DNA of 64,000 bases from CAVVDY01 sp963819645 (GCA_963819645.1 CAWFWZ010000010.1:1-64000); one strand, 5' to 3'; shown: positions 1-8,998, numbered from the stretch's first letter. Program-made: numbers and translations. Notes: a model not told the origin generated them from the sequence alone.

Positions 1-1122
1 GAACTCGACCAGATGAAGCTCGATCAGGTACGCCTGCGCGAAGATGCCGAGATGGCACGCCGCATCCAGAGCCTGCTTGCGTTTAAAGAGCAGCACATCG
101 ACGCCACCGTTGCGGCACAGGTCATCGGCACCAGCGGCAGCGATCAGTCACGCGTGCTCTACATCGACAAGGGCTCCAGTGACGGTATTCGCACCGACAT
201 GGCCGTCATCACCCCTGGCGGCATAGTCGGCAAGGTGGTGCAGGTTTTTCCAGATTCAGCCCAGGTTTTGTCGATCAACGATCAGCTCAGCGGTGTCGGT
301 GTCATGCTGCAGAATACCGCGCCTTCAGGGCATCCTGCGCGGCGCCTCTAACGGAACGACCACCGTGCAATACGTCATGGCTGATGAGCGAGTCGTACCT
401 GGCGAAGAGCTGGTTACCAGCGGCGGAGATCGCATCTTCCCCAAGGGGCTGCCCGGTGGGCAAAGTGGTGGATGTCACACCCGGCAAGGACCTTTTCCTC
501 AACATTCGCGTCCTACCCGCGGCCGGCTCGACCGCCTGGAAGAGGTTCTGGTGGTGACCAAAGTGACGGAGCAGCCGCCCGACGTGAAAGACCTTGGGCC
601 GATTCGCGCCTCCGACATTCTCGCGCAGCGACTGCCGACGGTGCCCGGCCAGACTACCGTTGATGCTGGCGGAAACGCAGTGGTCACCCCGGAGCTGCTG
701 GCGCATGCGCTCCTGGAGCGAAACCTGGCGCTACAACGACGGCGCCGAACACGACAGCGGCAGGAACTGCGGCTCCGCGCCCAACTGGGCCGGGCGCTGC
801 TGCCAATCGTCCCGGCGCACCGGCAACTCCAAGACCGACGACCCCTGGCACGGGCGGCGCAGCAACCGGCACAACACCCCATCCCTCGACTACGGCGAAT
901 TCCTTTTCCGGCACAAATGGGGCGCGCTGGTGAAGAAACCAGGACCGGGCGCAACCACTCAAGCGCCGGCAGCTGGAGGAACTTCTTCGACCACACAAAC
1001 GCAATCTCCGAGCGAGAGCGCTAGGCCCGCGCCCAAGCCGCGCAACCCACCTGAGGCCAATACCTCGGCTCCGGCGTCACAACCTTGCGGCGCCGCCTCA
1101 GGCCGCTAATCCGCAGCGATGA
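1..1122 (+). CDS. mreC: Rod-shape determining protein MreC, 5'-truncated, several frameshifts
   Basis: The window opens inside MreC, the periplasmic cell-wall elongation scaffold. A coiled-coil end is followed by the two-lobed beta core, with phrases such as VLYIDKGSSDGIRTDMAVIT, GGIVGKVVQV, GEELVTSGGDRIFPKGLP and VGKVVDVTPGKDLFLNIRV. The reading frame changes near 320, 456, 525, 720 and 930, and perhaps again near 1080. After LDRLEEVLVVTKV (to about 570) comes a tail of over 150 residues rich in Pro, Ala and Thr, which is long for MreC. The likely stop is TGA 1120-1122, overlapping the mreD ATG as ATGA; a stop at 1107-1109 in another frame is the alternative. Identity is firm from the core and from mreD following. 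The exact tail is uncertain because of the frame changes. Confidence 0.85.
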
Positions 1123-1659
1123 CGACACGAGCCATGGCCTTCCGCGGCAGTCTCACCTCGCGCGATCAGGTGGCGGTCTATCGAGTTCGGCTGGCCGGTT
1201 GTTATCTTCGTTCCCTTGGCGGCGGTGGCGATCCAAGCTTCCTGCCGGTCCGGATTCGCTTCCTTCCCATCCTCGATCTCCCCATGATGGTGGTCATCTT
1301 TTTGCGGTGGCCCGCCGCAACCCCATCAGCGGATGCCTTACCGGAGCCATCATCGGCCTTCTGCAAGACACGCTCGCGGGGCCCAGCCCATCCTATCGGG
1401 ATGTACGGCATTGCCGACACCATCATCGGCTTTGCCGCGTCGTCGCTGGGGGTGAAGATCGACGTCGAGAATCACGGCACCCGCTTTCTGATCACCTACC
1501 TCTTCTTGTCGCGCACCAGGGAATCTTGTATGGCGTCGCCCACGGCCTCTTGCGCCAGACCGTGCAGTGGAGCTGGACCCAGGTCGCCATCTCAGCCCTT
1601 GCCAACGCAGTTGTTGGAATCTCCGTTTACACTTCCTGGATCGATTCAAGCGGCGGTAA
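1119..1659 (+). CDS. mreD: Rod-shape determining protein MreD, multiply frameshifted
   Basis: MreD is a small polytopic membrane protein of the elongasome and normally follows mreC. Pieces of one protein can be read across three frames in order: VVIFVPLAAVAIQ near 1200, DLPMMVVIFL near 1275, ISGCLTGAIIGLLQDTLAG near 1330, GMYGIADTIIGFAASSLGVKIDVEN near 1400-1470, GILYGVAHGLL near 1530, VQWSWTQVAISALANAVVGISVY to about 1630, and FLDRFKRR ending at TAA 1657-1659. At least five single-base shifts are needed. The ATG at 1119 overlaps the proposed mreC stop; ATG 1134 is an alternative. Because mreCD is normally required for rod growth, I favour sequence errors over a true pseudogene. Confidence 0.7.
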
Positions 1660-1683
1660 TGCCGCTTTTGGCTCTTGGCTTTT

Positions 1684-1728
1684 AGTCATCACGAACGCCA
1701 TCTGTTGGCGCGAGGGATCTGCTCTTCG
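1684..1728 (+). repeat. Intergenic repeat, GTCATCACGA / GAGGGATCTG family
   Basis: Conserved ends GTCATCACGA and GAGGGATCTGCTCTT flank a small hairpin (CGCCA, loop TCTGT, TGGCG). Relatives lie at 8957, 14684, 14766, 25700, 25795, 33681 and 37432. This copy sits between mreD and the DUF2277 gene; nothing else is seen between 1660 and 1851. Confidence 0.6.
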
Positions 1729-1851
1729 GCACTCGGACTTGGCTGTTGGCTGGCATGCAGGGGCGCAGCTCAGGACCCGCAGTTTGTGTCCTCCTAAGCG
1801 AACCGACGGCTTCCGCTTTGTCTACCTCCGAACAACCTCTGCCCACTATCC

Positions 1852-1889
1852 ACTTCTCACTGACAACCGACCACTGACGACTGACAACT
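1852..1889 (-). repeat. Degenerate TCAG/CTGAC short tandem repeat
   Basis: A run of 7-8 bp units of the type CTGACAAC (GTTGTCAG on the other strand), repeated about four times. The same unit recurs at 9268, 33745, 36900, 37152 and 37388, always between genes. Confidence 0.5.
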
Positions 1890-1909
1890 TCTTGCCTTAC
1901 CATTTCCCT

Positions 1910-2179
1910 ATGTGTCGAAACATCAAACCGCTCTTCAACTTCGATCCACCGGTAACGCCGGAAGAGGTGCGAGCCGCCTCGTTGCAGTTTGTGCGCAAGA
2001 TCGGCGGCTTCAGCAAGCCGTCGAAGGCGAACGAGCATGCATTCAACTCGGCGATCGACGAGATAACGGCAGCTTCGATGCGCTTGCTCAGTTCGCTGGA
2101 GACCACCGCCTCACCCAAGAATCGCGAAGAAGAAGCAGCCAAAGCCAAGGCTCGCTCCGCCCAGCGCTTTCTCGCCTAG
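1910..2179 (+). CDS. DUF2277 family small conserved protein
   Basis: An intact 89-residue protein starting MCRNIKPLFNFDPP and continuing through EEVRAASLQFVRKIGGFSKPSKANEHAFN. This is the signature of DUF2277, a family of about 90 residues with no established function, possibly a DNA- or RNA-binding helical bundle. The CRNIK start, FDPP, and KPSKAN are the most recognisable blocks; the C-terminus is lysine- and alanine-rich. The start is fixed by the conserved MCRNIK. There are no close co-directional partners: repeats occupy both sides, so it is probably a single-gene unit. Cytoplasmic by absence of signal or membrane segments. Confidence 0.85.
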   Translation: MCRNIKPLFNFDPPVTPEEVRAASLQFVRKIGGFSKPSKANEHAFNSAIDEITAASMRLLSSLETTASPKNREEEAAKAKARSAQRFLA

Positions 2180-2237
2180 AACTCGGGTGCCCCATTGGGC
2201 CTTGCCATCGGTTGGCCACCTGGGGAGGGACCCCCCC

Positions 2238-2527
2238 GGGGTGCCCATTCCGCCTTCTTTTGGCGGGGTAGGGACTTTAATGTGTCATCCCGACCGAGGA
2301 CCGCGGGGTGGCCAACATTTCCCTTCTTTTGGGAAATGTGGGGCTTACGATGGTCCCTCTCACAACCCATAGCGTTCGGGTGCCGCACTCATCCCTTCGT
2401 TTGGGATGAGTGGGATTCACCAACCACCGACTTCCCGGTGGAAGCCTCCGCATTCATGCGGGGGAAGAATGCGGTATTTGTATACAGCGCGGGTGCCCCA
2501 TTCATCCCTTCGTTTGGGATGAGTGGG
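2238..2527 (+). repeat. Cluster of four GGGTGCC hairpin repeats
   Basis: Four copies of one architecture: a 5' flank like GGGTGCCCCATTC, a stem, a loop TTCTTTT or TTCGTTT, the complementary stem, and a 3' flank like GAGTGGG. Stems: CCGCC/GGCGG at 2250-2266, ACATTTCCC/GGGAAATGT at 2315-2339, CTCATCCC/GGGATGAG at 2388-2410, TCATCCC/GGGATGA at 2502-2522. The stem sequence differs while pairing is kept. The region 2180-2655 has no credible gene. Confidence 0.7.
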
Positions 2528-2655
2528 AGTGACAAGCCTTGCCCCCCTGCACAGCGATCTTCTCCGACAATTTCGTCCGCGTCCTCTCGGATGGCGAACC
2601 GGCGGCACACTCAGCTAATATCTCCCGTTGTAAGGAGCCGGCCGGGGGTACGTGT

Positions 2656-3113
2656 ATGGTGGTCGTTTCTCTCGCAAACATAGTGGAGGCGCTCGACCTG
2701 CAAAGTGACGAGCTGCACTCCTATCTTGATCCCGACAGCGGCGAGATTATTACCTTCAATGACGAGGAAGCACAGTTTGCCGAGCGCGACAATTGGGATT
2801 CGGCGCCGCAATGGATGCAGCAGCTTCTGCCCAAGATCAAGCGCGCGCTTGCCGAGGATCGCATGCTTGAGCTTCCCGACCGCGTCCGCATCGACGAATG
2901 GAGAATGATGCAGGACTTTGCCGGCGAAGACGCTCACTGCCATTGCCGCGCCGAGCTGATGGCGGCCAGTCACGGCCCGTTGCCTTCCGGCGATTCAAAG
3001 ACGCGGTCAGCCGGCTCGGGCTGGAGCAGGACTGGTACCGTTTTCGCGACGCAGCCTACCAGCGCGTGGCGCGAGAGTGGCTCGAAGAAAACAATATTCC
3101 TTACCAGCCCTGA
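2656..3113 (+). CDS. UPF0158 family protein, one frameshift
   Basis: The N-terminal half reads VVSLANIVEALDLQSDELHSY, then LDPDSGEIITF and LPDRVRIDEWRMMQDF. The C-terminal half, in another frame after a shift near 2975, reads FRRFKDAVSRLGLEQDWYRF and then AREWLEENNIPYQP. This is the order and length (about 150 residues) of UPF0158, an uncharacterised small cytoplasmic family. ATG 2656 gives the expected family start; an AAGGAG at 2632-2637 is rather far upstream (18 nt). Its neighbours are unrelated. The function is unknown; the family call is strong because both halves match in sequence and spacing. Confidence 0.8.
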
Positions 3114-3460
3114 TTCAGCCGGCGACACAATCCCGACAGCTATACAGATATATCGATAAGGGACCGACTAGCGCTTGAGACCTGCTGTCACTCCACGAGC
3201 CTACCCGGCCGTAGCAGACGTGGTCTGCGATTTCGCTAGGTCAATCGTGTGACATCCCACTAATTTCAGCCGAAGGAAGAGCGCGACACCCCGCATCGCT
3301 GCAGAAGAAGAGTCGACCTCATTCGGACGTCACCGTTAAGAGTGACGACGGTCACAAGGCGCCGTCACTCTGCGGCCTACTGTTGGGACGCTATCTATAT
3401 TGCGGATAAACCACGGGAGAACCATCGGTTCGTAGAAAGCAACGGTTTCAGGAGGCACCA
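3114..3460. other. Gene-free stretch with a 9-bp inverted repeat
   Basis: No coding sequence is supported here. AGAGTGACG (3339-3347) and CGTCACTCT (3363-3371) form a perfect 9-bp inverted repeat with a 15-nt loop, without a T-run. It lies 90 bp before the first gene of the DUF1579 operon and could be an operator or an RNA hairpin. A clear AGGAGG at 3451-3456 serves that gene. Confidence 0.4.
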
Positions 3461-4074
3461 ATGAGTAAGTCTTTGAAGGTTGTTACAGCGTGTTTGTCGC
3501 TACTTGTCCTGTTCGCCTTCGCAGCCAGCGCAGTTGCGCAGGTGGCGATTACTCCGGCGGACAGCAAGGCGATCGTGAAAGCCATGGATGCCGCCATGGA
3601 ACCGGGCGACCAACAGAAACGGCTCGACTTCATGGTGGGCACCTTCGACGTGAAGGTCAAGGTGTGGATCAATCCAGGCGAGCCTCCGATCGAGTCGACG
3701 GCGACTGCGGTTGCGAGCTGGGTGCTTGGCCACCGCTACATACAACAGATGCTGTCCGGATTCATCATGGGCGAGGCCTGGAGCGGCATCGGCTACGCGG
3801 GTTTTGACAACGTCCAGGGGGCAGTACGTGGCGTGCTATATGGACACGGGCAGCACCGGCATGGAGTGGTACACGGGAAACATGGATCCGGACGGTAAGA
3901 TCGCAAAGCTGACCGCAACCATCTACGACGCGATCACCCTTAAGCCCACCAAGCTCGAGATGAGGCTCACCATGTCTCCGGACGGGAATCACGTCACGGA
4001 GTTATGGCAAGCAGACGCTGAGCGGCAGGATGTTCGAAAGTATGGAACTCACGTACATCCGCAAGAAGTCCTAA
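3461..4074 (+). CDS. DUF1579 family secreted protein, two frameshifts
   Basis: ATG 3461 follows AGGAGGCACCA closely. Residues 1-27 are a signal peptide ending AASAVAQ. The mature part carries the DUF1579 pattern: RLDFMVGTFDVKVKVWINPG, ATAVASWVLGHRYIQQM, WSGIGYAGFDNVQG, YMDTGSTGMEWYTG, LEMRLTMSPDG, and the typical end FESMELTYIRKKS. Frame breaks fall at a GGGGG run (about 3817, one G too many) and near 4020, with the true stop at 4072-4074. DUF1579 proteins are predicted lipocalin-like beta-barrels of unknown ligand. First gene of a tightly spaced same-strand set running to 8605. Confidence 0.8.
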
Positions 4075-4098
4075 CGCTGGACAAAGGAGATTGTCACG

Positions 4099-4529
4099 AT
4101 GCGAAACCTATTTAGAAAGTCCGCCCTGTTGAAGCTACTGCTGGGCGTCCTCGTGCTGCTGGTGTACGCGCCTCCGAGTTCGGCCATCGCCGGCGTTCGG
4201 CGCCGGGCTGTCCGGAGAACGGCGATCGTCGTCGGCTCGACCGAAAAGAGCGCGGCGGAGAAGCAAGAAGCCGGCTGCGCAACAGCAAGCAAGCGGCAGC
4301 ACAGCAACAGCAGGCGGCTGAGGCCGCAGCGGCGCAGTCTGCGGCGGCCGCATCGCAGGCTGCTGCGGCATCGGCTGCGGCTGCCAGTCAAGCTGCGGCA
4401 TGCCGCAGCAAGGCATCGCAGAAGTCGCCACAGCAGCAACTCCAGGAGCTCCAGTCGCTCTACAACCAGGGGTTGATTACCCAAAGCGAATACAACGCCT
4501 CGAAGCAGAAGATCCTGAATTCACTCTAG
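4099..4529 (+). CDS. Secreted Ala/Gln-rich protein with SHOCT-like C-terminus, one frameshift
   Basis: ATG 4099 is preceded by AAAGGAGATTGTCACG, a good ribosome site. A signal peptide (LLKLLLGVLVLLVYAPPSSA) and an Arg-rich segment (RRRAVRRTAIVVGS) are followed, after a shift near 4270, by about 60 residues of Ala/Gln/Ser repeats. The gene ends with LQELQSLYNQGLITQSEYNA plus SKQKILNSL at TAG 4527-4529. The end matches the SHOCT short C-terminal domain, thought to mediate oligomerisation. The Ala-rich part is low complexity. Probably a small exported or envelope-anchored protein; function unknown. It sits 24 bp after the DUF1579 gene. Confidence 0.65.
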
Positions 4530-4667
4530 CAGAGAGCCGTGCGGACAGATATCTCCTGCCGCAGCGTGAGGGTCGCGAGGTACCTCGCCATCAGAGTGGC
4601 GGGCTCGAGCGTTGCTACTGGTTGGCGTCACGGGCAGATCCGCCCAAACATTGGGAGGGTAAACAAC
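4530..4667. other. Spacer without a gene
   Basis: A 138-bp gap inside the operon. A GGGAGGG at about 4655 is the ribosome site of the following gene. No hairpin or repeat was recognised. Confidence 0.4.
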
Positions 4668-5424
4668 ATGAGCCCCATCACCATCAGCGCTGTTGTGTTT
4701 GCTTGCGTGTTTGGCGGAGCGCTGCTCGGCATCTTCCTCCATTCCCTTCTGCCCAACGACACCTCGATTCCGATTCCAAGGAAGCTGTGCGGCTTGGGAT
4801 GGCGTTGGTCGGGACCACGCTGGCGTTAGTACTCGGACTGCTGATCGCTTCGGGCAAGGGCTTCTACGATACGCAGAGCTCCGAGGTGACGCAGCTCGCC
4901 GCAGATGTCGTGTTGCTGGATCGGATCCTGTCTCATTTCGGACCAGAGACGAAAGAAATACGTGAGCTCCTGCGCAGCTCGGTAGCTAACATGGTGGATG
5001 TCACATGGGCGCAAGACGGTTCGGACAAGACCCATTTCGCACCCTTCGCAGCGAATGAAGGAGCCGTCTTCGGCAAAATTCAAGAGCTCTCTCCCCACAG
5101 CGACAATCAACGGTTCCTGCAGTCGCAGGCGTTAAGCATGGCGATTCAAACTAGGCCAGACCCGATCGCTGATGTTCGCACAGAAGTCCTCGTCTGTTCC
5201 TATGCCGTTGCTGGCCGTGCTGGTCTTCTGGCTCACCTTGCTTTTCATGAGCTTTGGACTATTCGTTCGTCCCAACCTGACGGTTGTGGTCAGCCTATTC
5301 GCTCTCTGCGCTGGCGGTTTGCTCAGCGATCTTCCTGATCCTCGAAATGTACCAGCCGTACGGCGGATTGATTCACGTGTCTGACGCACCTTTGCGTGCG
5401 GCCCTGGCGCAGCTCGCCCAGTAA
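4668..5424 (+). CDS. DUF4239 (bestrophin-like) membrane protein, two frameshifts
   Basis: Two N-terminal membrane segments (ISAVVFACVFGGALLGIFLH; LGMALVGTTLALVLGLLIAS) enclose the DUF4239 marker LLPND..SDSKEAVRLGM. A soluble helical middle follows (DTQSSEVTQLAADVVLLDRI), then two more membrane segments (LLAVLVFWLTLLFMSFGLF; LTVVVSLFALCA) and the family ending LEMYQPYGGLI plus APLRAALAQLAQ, stop 5422-5424. Breaks are near 4775 and 5160-5170, with a third possible near 5320. DUF4239 proteins are predicted bestrophin-related inner-membrane proteins of unknown transport role. Start ATG 4668 has GGGAGGG upstream. About 250 residues when reconstructed, normal for the family. Confidence 0.8.
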
Positions 5425-5452
5425 TTGAAGGTGAAATCATAAGGAGATTCGA

Positions 5453-6244
5453 ATGAATTTCGTTCGCAAGATAACTAGCGCCTGTGCGCTGTTGGGATTA
5501 TTGGTGTTGCTTTCGTTGCTGGCGGGTTGCTCGAAGGCGGTTCCGCAGGATGGGGCGCAAGCCAAAATGATGCGGTTCGATGGTCTCAACAACCTCCGCT
5601 ACTGCGAGATATTTCTTATCGGCGGCAATCCGATTACGAAAGACCTGCAGGGAGCCGTTTATAACACGACCCACCTGAACGACGCGGGCCATCCTCGCGA
5701 CACGTGCCCGGCAGATATGTGGGCCAAGGTCGATATCGAGGGACTGAAGAAGCAATACGACTTACTGGGCGTGTTCAAGAACGGGCCACGGTACTGGATG
5801 TACGACTGGATCGAGTTACCGGTCGGGACGCAGCACGACTTCGAGGGTCTGCAGGCGCGTTGGTTTGCCCAGGTGCAGTTGCCCAAGAATTTCAAAGAGG
5901 CAGGGTCCACCTACTACAATCCGACGACCGTTCATCGCGCGTCCCATCAGGGCTACAAAGCGGGCCAGACAGTCTTCATTCTCGACGACCCTAGCGGCAC
6001 GCCGTGGATCATGCAGGCCTACTCTCTGATCGTCGATCCCAACCTGAACTACGACCAACTCAAGACGCTCGATACGAAGCTGAAGCTTCCGGCCGGCTGG
6101 AAGTACCGCTACAAGGTGTTGGACAAGGACCTCGAGGTTGGCGCGATCAACGGCACGGCGCGCATCGTTCAGGACGATCTGCAAGGAACCTATAACGCGT
6201 GCTTTGACGAGGATGGCCAGACCAACTGCACCTACAAGCCGTAG
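5453..6244 (+). CDS. Predicted lipoprotein of unknown family (paralogue of the next gene)
   Basis: An intact 263-residue protein. Signal peptide with a lipobox (LLSLLAGC), so probably lipid-anchored at Cys 26. The mature part has no domain I can name. Landmarks are LRYCEIFLIGG, DTCPADMWAKVD, GPRYWMYDWIELPVG, YYNPTTVHRASHQGYKAGQT, and LPAGWKYRYKVLDKDLEVG near the C-terminus. The last two blocks recur in the following gene, so the two are an old tandem duplication. ATG 5453 has AAGGAG ten bases upstream. Four or more cysteines in the mature part suggest disulfides. Part of the operon 3461-8605. Confidence 0.7.
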   Translation: MNFVRKITSACALLGLLVLLSLLAGCSKAVPQDGAQAKMMRFDGLNNLRYCEIFLIGGNPITKDLQGAVYNTTHLNDAGHPRDTCPADMWAKVDIEGLKKQYDLLGVFKNGPRYWMYDWIELPVGTQHDFEGLQARWFAQVQLPKNFKEAGSTYYNPTTVHRASHQGYKAGQTVFILDDPSGTPWIMQAYSLIVDPNLNYDQLKTLDTKLKLPAGWKYRYKVLDKDLEVGAINGTARIVQDDLQGTYNACFDEDGQTNCTYKP

Positions 6245-6308
6245 TTACTGGACCCCGTACAAAATGAGTTTGTTTAATACCCATCTGTAAAGAAGTGGAG
6301 ATCCGATC

Positions 6309-7090
6309 ATGATGCAAAGAGCGTTGTTCAATATTGTGCTAATGAGCGCGCTTTGCGGCGTGTCATTCGCCCAGACCGCCGAGCAGAACATGGCCGCGCA
6401 GTCCAAGCAGCACATCATTCCGGGCAAGCAGCTCCACGCGAAGGGGCCAAACTATGAGTTCTGCGAGGTGGCTCCTATCGTGGGCACCTCGCCGGAAAAT
6501 GCCGTCGCGAACTTCTACAACCCGACCGGCGTCGACCACTGCAGCCCGGAACAGTTCACGCAGATCGTAGGGGACAAAGCGAAGATCATCAAGGACACGG
6601 GCGCATTAACGTTTTCCTGAACCCCAGCCGTCATTGGACGTGGGATGAATTCTGGGTCTATGAAGTCGGCGACGAGCAGCAATTCGGACCGGTCAAGATG
6701 GTTTGGATGGGTGTCGTACCCGTGGAGGCGATGCAAGGCGGCAGTCGGCGCCGGGCCACTACCATCCCGGCCAGATCCATCGTAACAACGCGTACCTGTA
6801 CAAGAAGGGAACTGCAGGTTTATCTGATCGACATGGGCGACGGGAAGGTGTTGGTCATGCAGTCCTGGACCAACTTCGTCAATAAGGGCGAGACGGCGGA
6901 CAACCTCAAGGACCTCGGCTCCCAATTCAAGGAGCTGCCAGCGGGCTGGAAGTTCCGGACCAAGGTGCTCGACAAGGACCTGAAGGTCGGAACGCCGCCG
7001 CCGAACCACCTGGCGTGGGTGACACAGGACGAGTTTCAGAACACCTACCAGGGCTGCGGCTACGACACGGCTTGCAGCTACGTTCCGTAA
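6309..7090 (+). CDS. Secreted protein related to the preceding lipoprotein, frameshifted
   Basis: Signal peptide (MMQRALFNIVLMSALCGVSFAQ) without a lipobox. The body reads in order, across frames: YEFCEVAPIVGTSPENAVANFYN, FLNPSRHWTWDEFWVYEVGD, GPVKMVWMGVVPVEAM, HYHPGQIHRNNAYLYKKGTA, VYLIDMGDGKVLVMQSW, and LPAGWKFRTKVLDKDLKVG. The same blocks, in the same order, occur in the previous gene. Frames change near 6600, 6735 and 6812. Start at ATG 6309 or 6312 after a GGAG. About 260 residues when repaired. Function unknown; exported, probably a soluble partner of the lipoprotein. Confidence 0.65.
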
Positions 7091-7179
7091 ACGCCCAACT
7101 GGCGGCCGCGCAATGATGTGCGCCCGCGGTCGTGTGTCGGTTGCGTCGTCTGTTCACATGCTGCCGGAGATTAGGACTC

Positions 7180-8605
7180 ATGAAATTCATCGAGAGATCA
7201 CTCGTGTGCCCGACGGTACTGCTCGCGATCCTTCTTGTCGCCTGCAGTTCTAAGAAAGAAGAAACGAAGACCCCGGGTCTGGAAGAAGCGGTCAGCACCG
7301 CGGTTGACGCGTATCTGTACGGCTATCCGCTGATGACGTTCGACGTGGCACGCCAGCAGCAGACCAACGTGGCCGTGCCGGACGCCGAACATGCTCCCAT
7401 GGGGCAGATGATCCGGATGCGCACGTATCCGGCGGTGGACAACCACTGCTGTGCCGCACCGAATGCCGACACGCTGTACACCGAGGCTTGGCTGGATGTC
7501 TCCAAGGAGCCGTCGGTCCTCAGCATTCCCGACATGGGCAACCGGTATTACATCATTCCCATGCTCGACGGCTACTCCGAGGTGATCAGCGTTGCCAGCC
7601 CGGCGACGACCGGCTACAAGGCCCAGACCTACGCCATTACCGGTCCGGGTTGGACGGGCACCTTGCCGCCCGGCGTGACGCAGGTGAAGTCCGCCACTGG
7701 CATGGTGTGGGTGCTGGGACGCATTTACTGCACCGGAACGCCCGACGACTACAAAGCGGTTCACGCCTTACAGGACAAAGTCACTGTTGTTCCGCTCAGT
7801 GCTTACGGCAAGCCTTACACGCCGCCTCCGGGGCAGGTCGATCCCAACTTCGACATGAAGACCGCTGTGCGCAAACAGGTGGACGCGCTGGACGTCGACG
7901 CCTACTTCACCCGCCTCGCGCAGCTGATGAAGACCAATCCGCCGACCGCGGCAGATGCTCCGCTCGTCGCGCGGATGGCGAAGATCGGGTTGGTGCCCGG
8001 GCAGGATTACGATCCCAGCAAGCTGGGAGCGTTCGACCGTGAGGCCATCAAGGCCGTCCCTAAGCTGGCGCTACTGAAGATGGTCAAGCTCTTGAAAGAG
8101 CAAAAGACCACCAACGGCTGGCTGTACTTCACCTCCGGCGTGGGCAATTGGGGAACTGATTATCCGCTGCGCGCCATGGCGAACATGCTGGGGCCGGGCT
8201 GGAACCGCCCGCAGGATGCGATCTATCCGCTCTCGCAGAAGGACGCGAGCGGCGACGATACAACGGCTCAGACCACAAGTACGTGATCCACTTCGACAAG
8301 GGGCAGTTCCCGCCGGTGAAGGCCTTCTGGTCGTTGACGCTTTACGACCCGGACTTCTTCTTCGTGCCGAACTCGATCAATCGCTACGAACTGAGCCAGC
8401 GCAACAAGTTCATCACCAACCCGGACGGCTCGGTCGACATGTATCTGCAGGCGGATTCGCCGGGCAAGGCAAAAGAGGCCAACTGGCTGCCTGCACCGAA
8501 AGGGAAATTCTCCCTGGTGATGCGAATGTACTGGCCAACGATCAACGGCGCCGTCGATCGTGGACGGAAGCTGGACGCCGCCGGCGAGCGAAACGCGTTG
8601 ACTGA
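7180..8605 (+). CDS. DUF1254/DUF1214 lipoprotein, frameshifts near the 3' end
   Basis: ATG 7180 (GGAG upstream) starts a lipoprotein signal with lipobox LLVACSS. DUF1254 follows (AVDAYLYGYPLMTFDVARQQ, then CCAAPNADTLYTEAWLDVS, MGNRYYIIPMLDGYSEV). DUF1214 forms the C-terminus (NPPTAADAPLVARMAKIGL, HKYVIHFDKGQFPPVKAFWS, LTLYDPDFFFVPNSINRY, FSLVMRMYWP, APSIVDGSWTPPA). The frame changes near 8265, 8545 and 8585; the family-like end VKRVD stops at 8603-8605. About 470 residues, normal for the fused family. These proteins are widespread, mostly exported and have no proven reaction. Last gene of the operon. An upstream in-frame ATG at 7132 lacks a ribosome site and would spoil the signal peptide. 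Confidence 0.85.
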
Positions 8606-8771
8606 GGGGAACAAGTGTTATGGCTTCGGCCTTCTAACGTCGTCAATTCCCATTTTGGAACTCGCCTACCACCTTCGTAACCTCTGCTCCGCAGTTTTTC
8701 TTTGCAGGTCACTTCAGCAACTCATAGACTACCTCCGAGGACAGCGAAGAGTGTCCCTGCGGGGCGAATCC

Positions 8772-8880
8772 CGCTAAGTTCTTTGAAATGAAATATTTGA
8801 CTTTAAGTCCTTGGGAATCAAATATTTGCGTGACGAAATGTTGGCTAAGTTGTTGAAAACAAAATATCGCGCACACAAAT
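8772..8880 (+). repeat. Three-motif AT-rich repeat, divergent copy
   Basis: Three ATATTT-type motifs begin at 8789, 8818 and 8859, spaced 29 and 41 bp, the same spacing as in the copies at 9146 and 37267. Each is preceded by TAAGT and a short T/G run. In addition AAATATTTGA (8791-8800) and TCAAATATTT (8818-8827) form a perfect 10-bp inverted repeat. The whole stretch 8606-9455 has no credible gene. Confidence 0.55.
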
Positions 8881-8956
8881 TTTTTGGTGATGTGGGTCAC
8901 AGCAACTGGCAACTAGCAATTAGTGCCGGAACGGGCTGTAGCTGGCGGCGGTAGAA

Positions 8957-8998
8957 CTGCAGGTCCCTCGCCCGCCGAGGCGGGCTCGGAATGACACC
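8957..8998 (-). repeat. GTCATTCCGAG hairpin repeat
   Basis: On the minus strand: GTCATTCCGAG, hairpin CCCGCC-TCG-GGCGGG, then CGAGGGACCTGC. This is the GTCATYNCGA / GAGGGAYCTG architecture seen at 1684, 14684, 25700, 33681 and 37432 with a different stem. Confidence 0.55.

Noticed and set aside
2187..2683. Several 60-160 codon frames in the repeat cluster after the DUF2277 gene
   Set aside because: They translate hairpin repeats and differ in every frame; no start signal and no protein-like composition.
3810..3825. Programmed ribosomal frameshifting at the GGGGG run in the DUF1579 gene
   Set aside because: No slippery heptamer plus downstream structure was evident, and the same kind of break occurs in over twenty unrelated genes, which fits sequence error.
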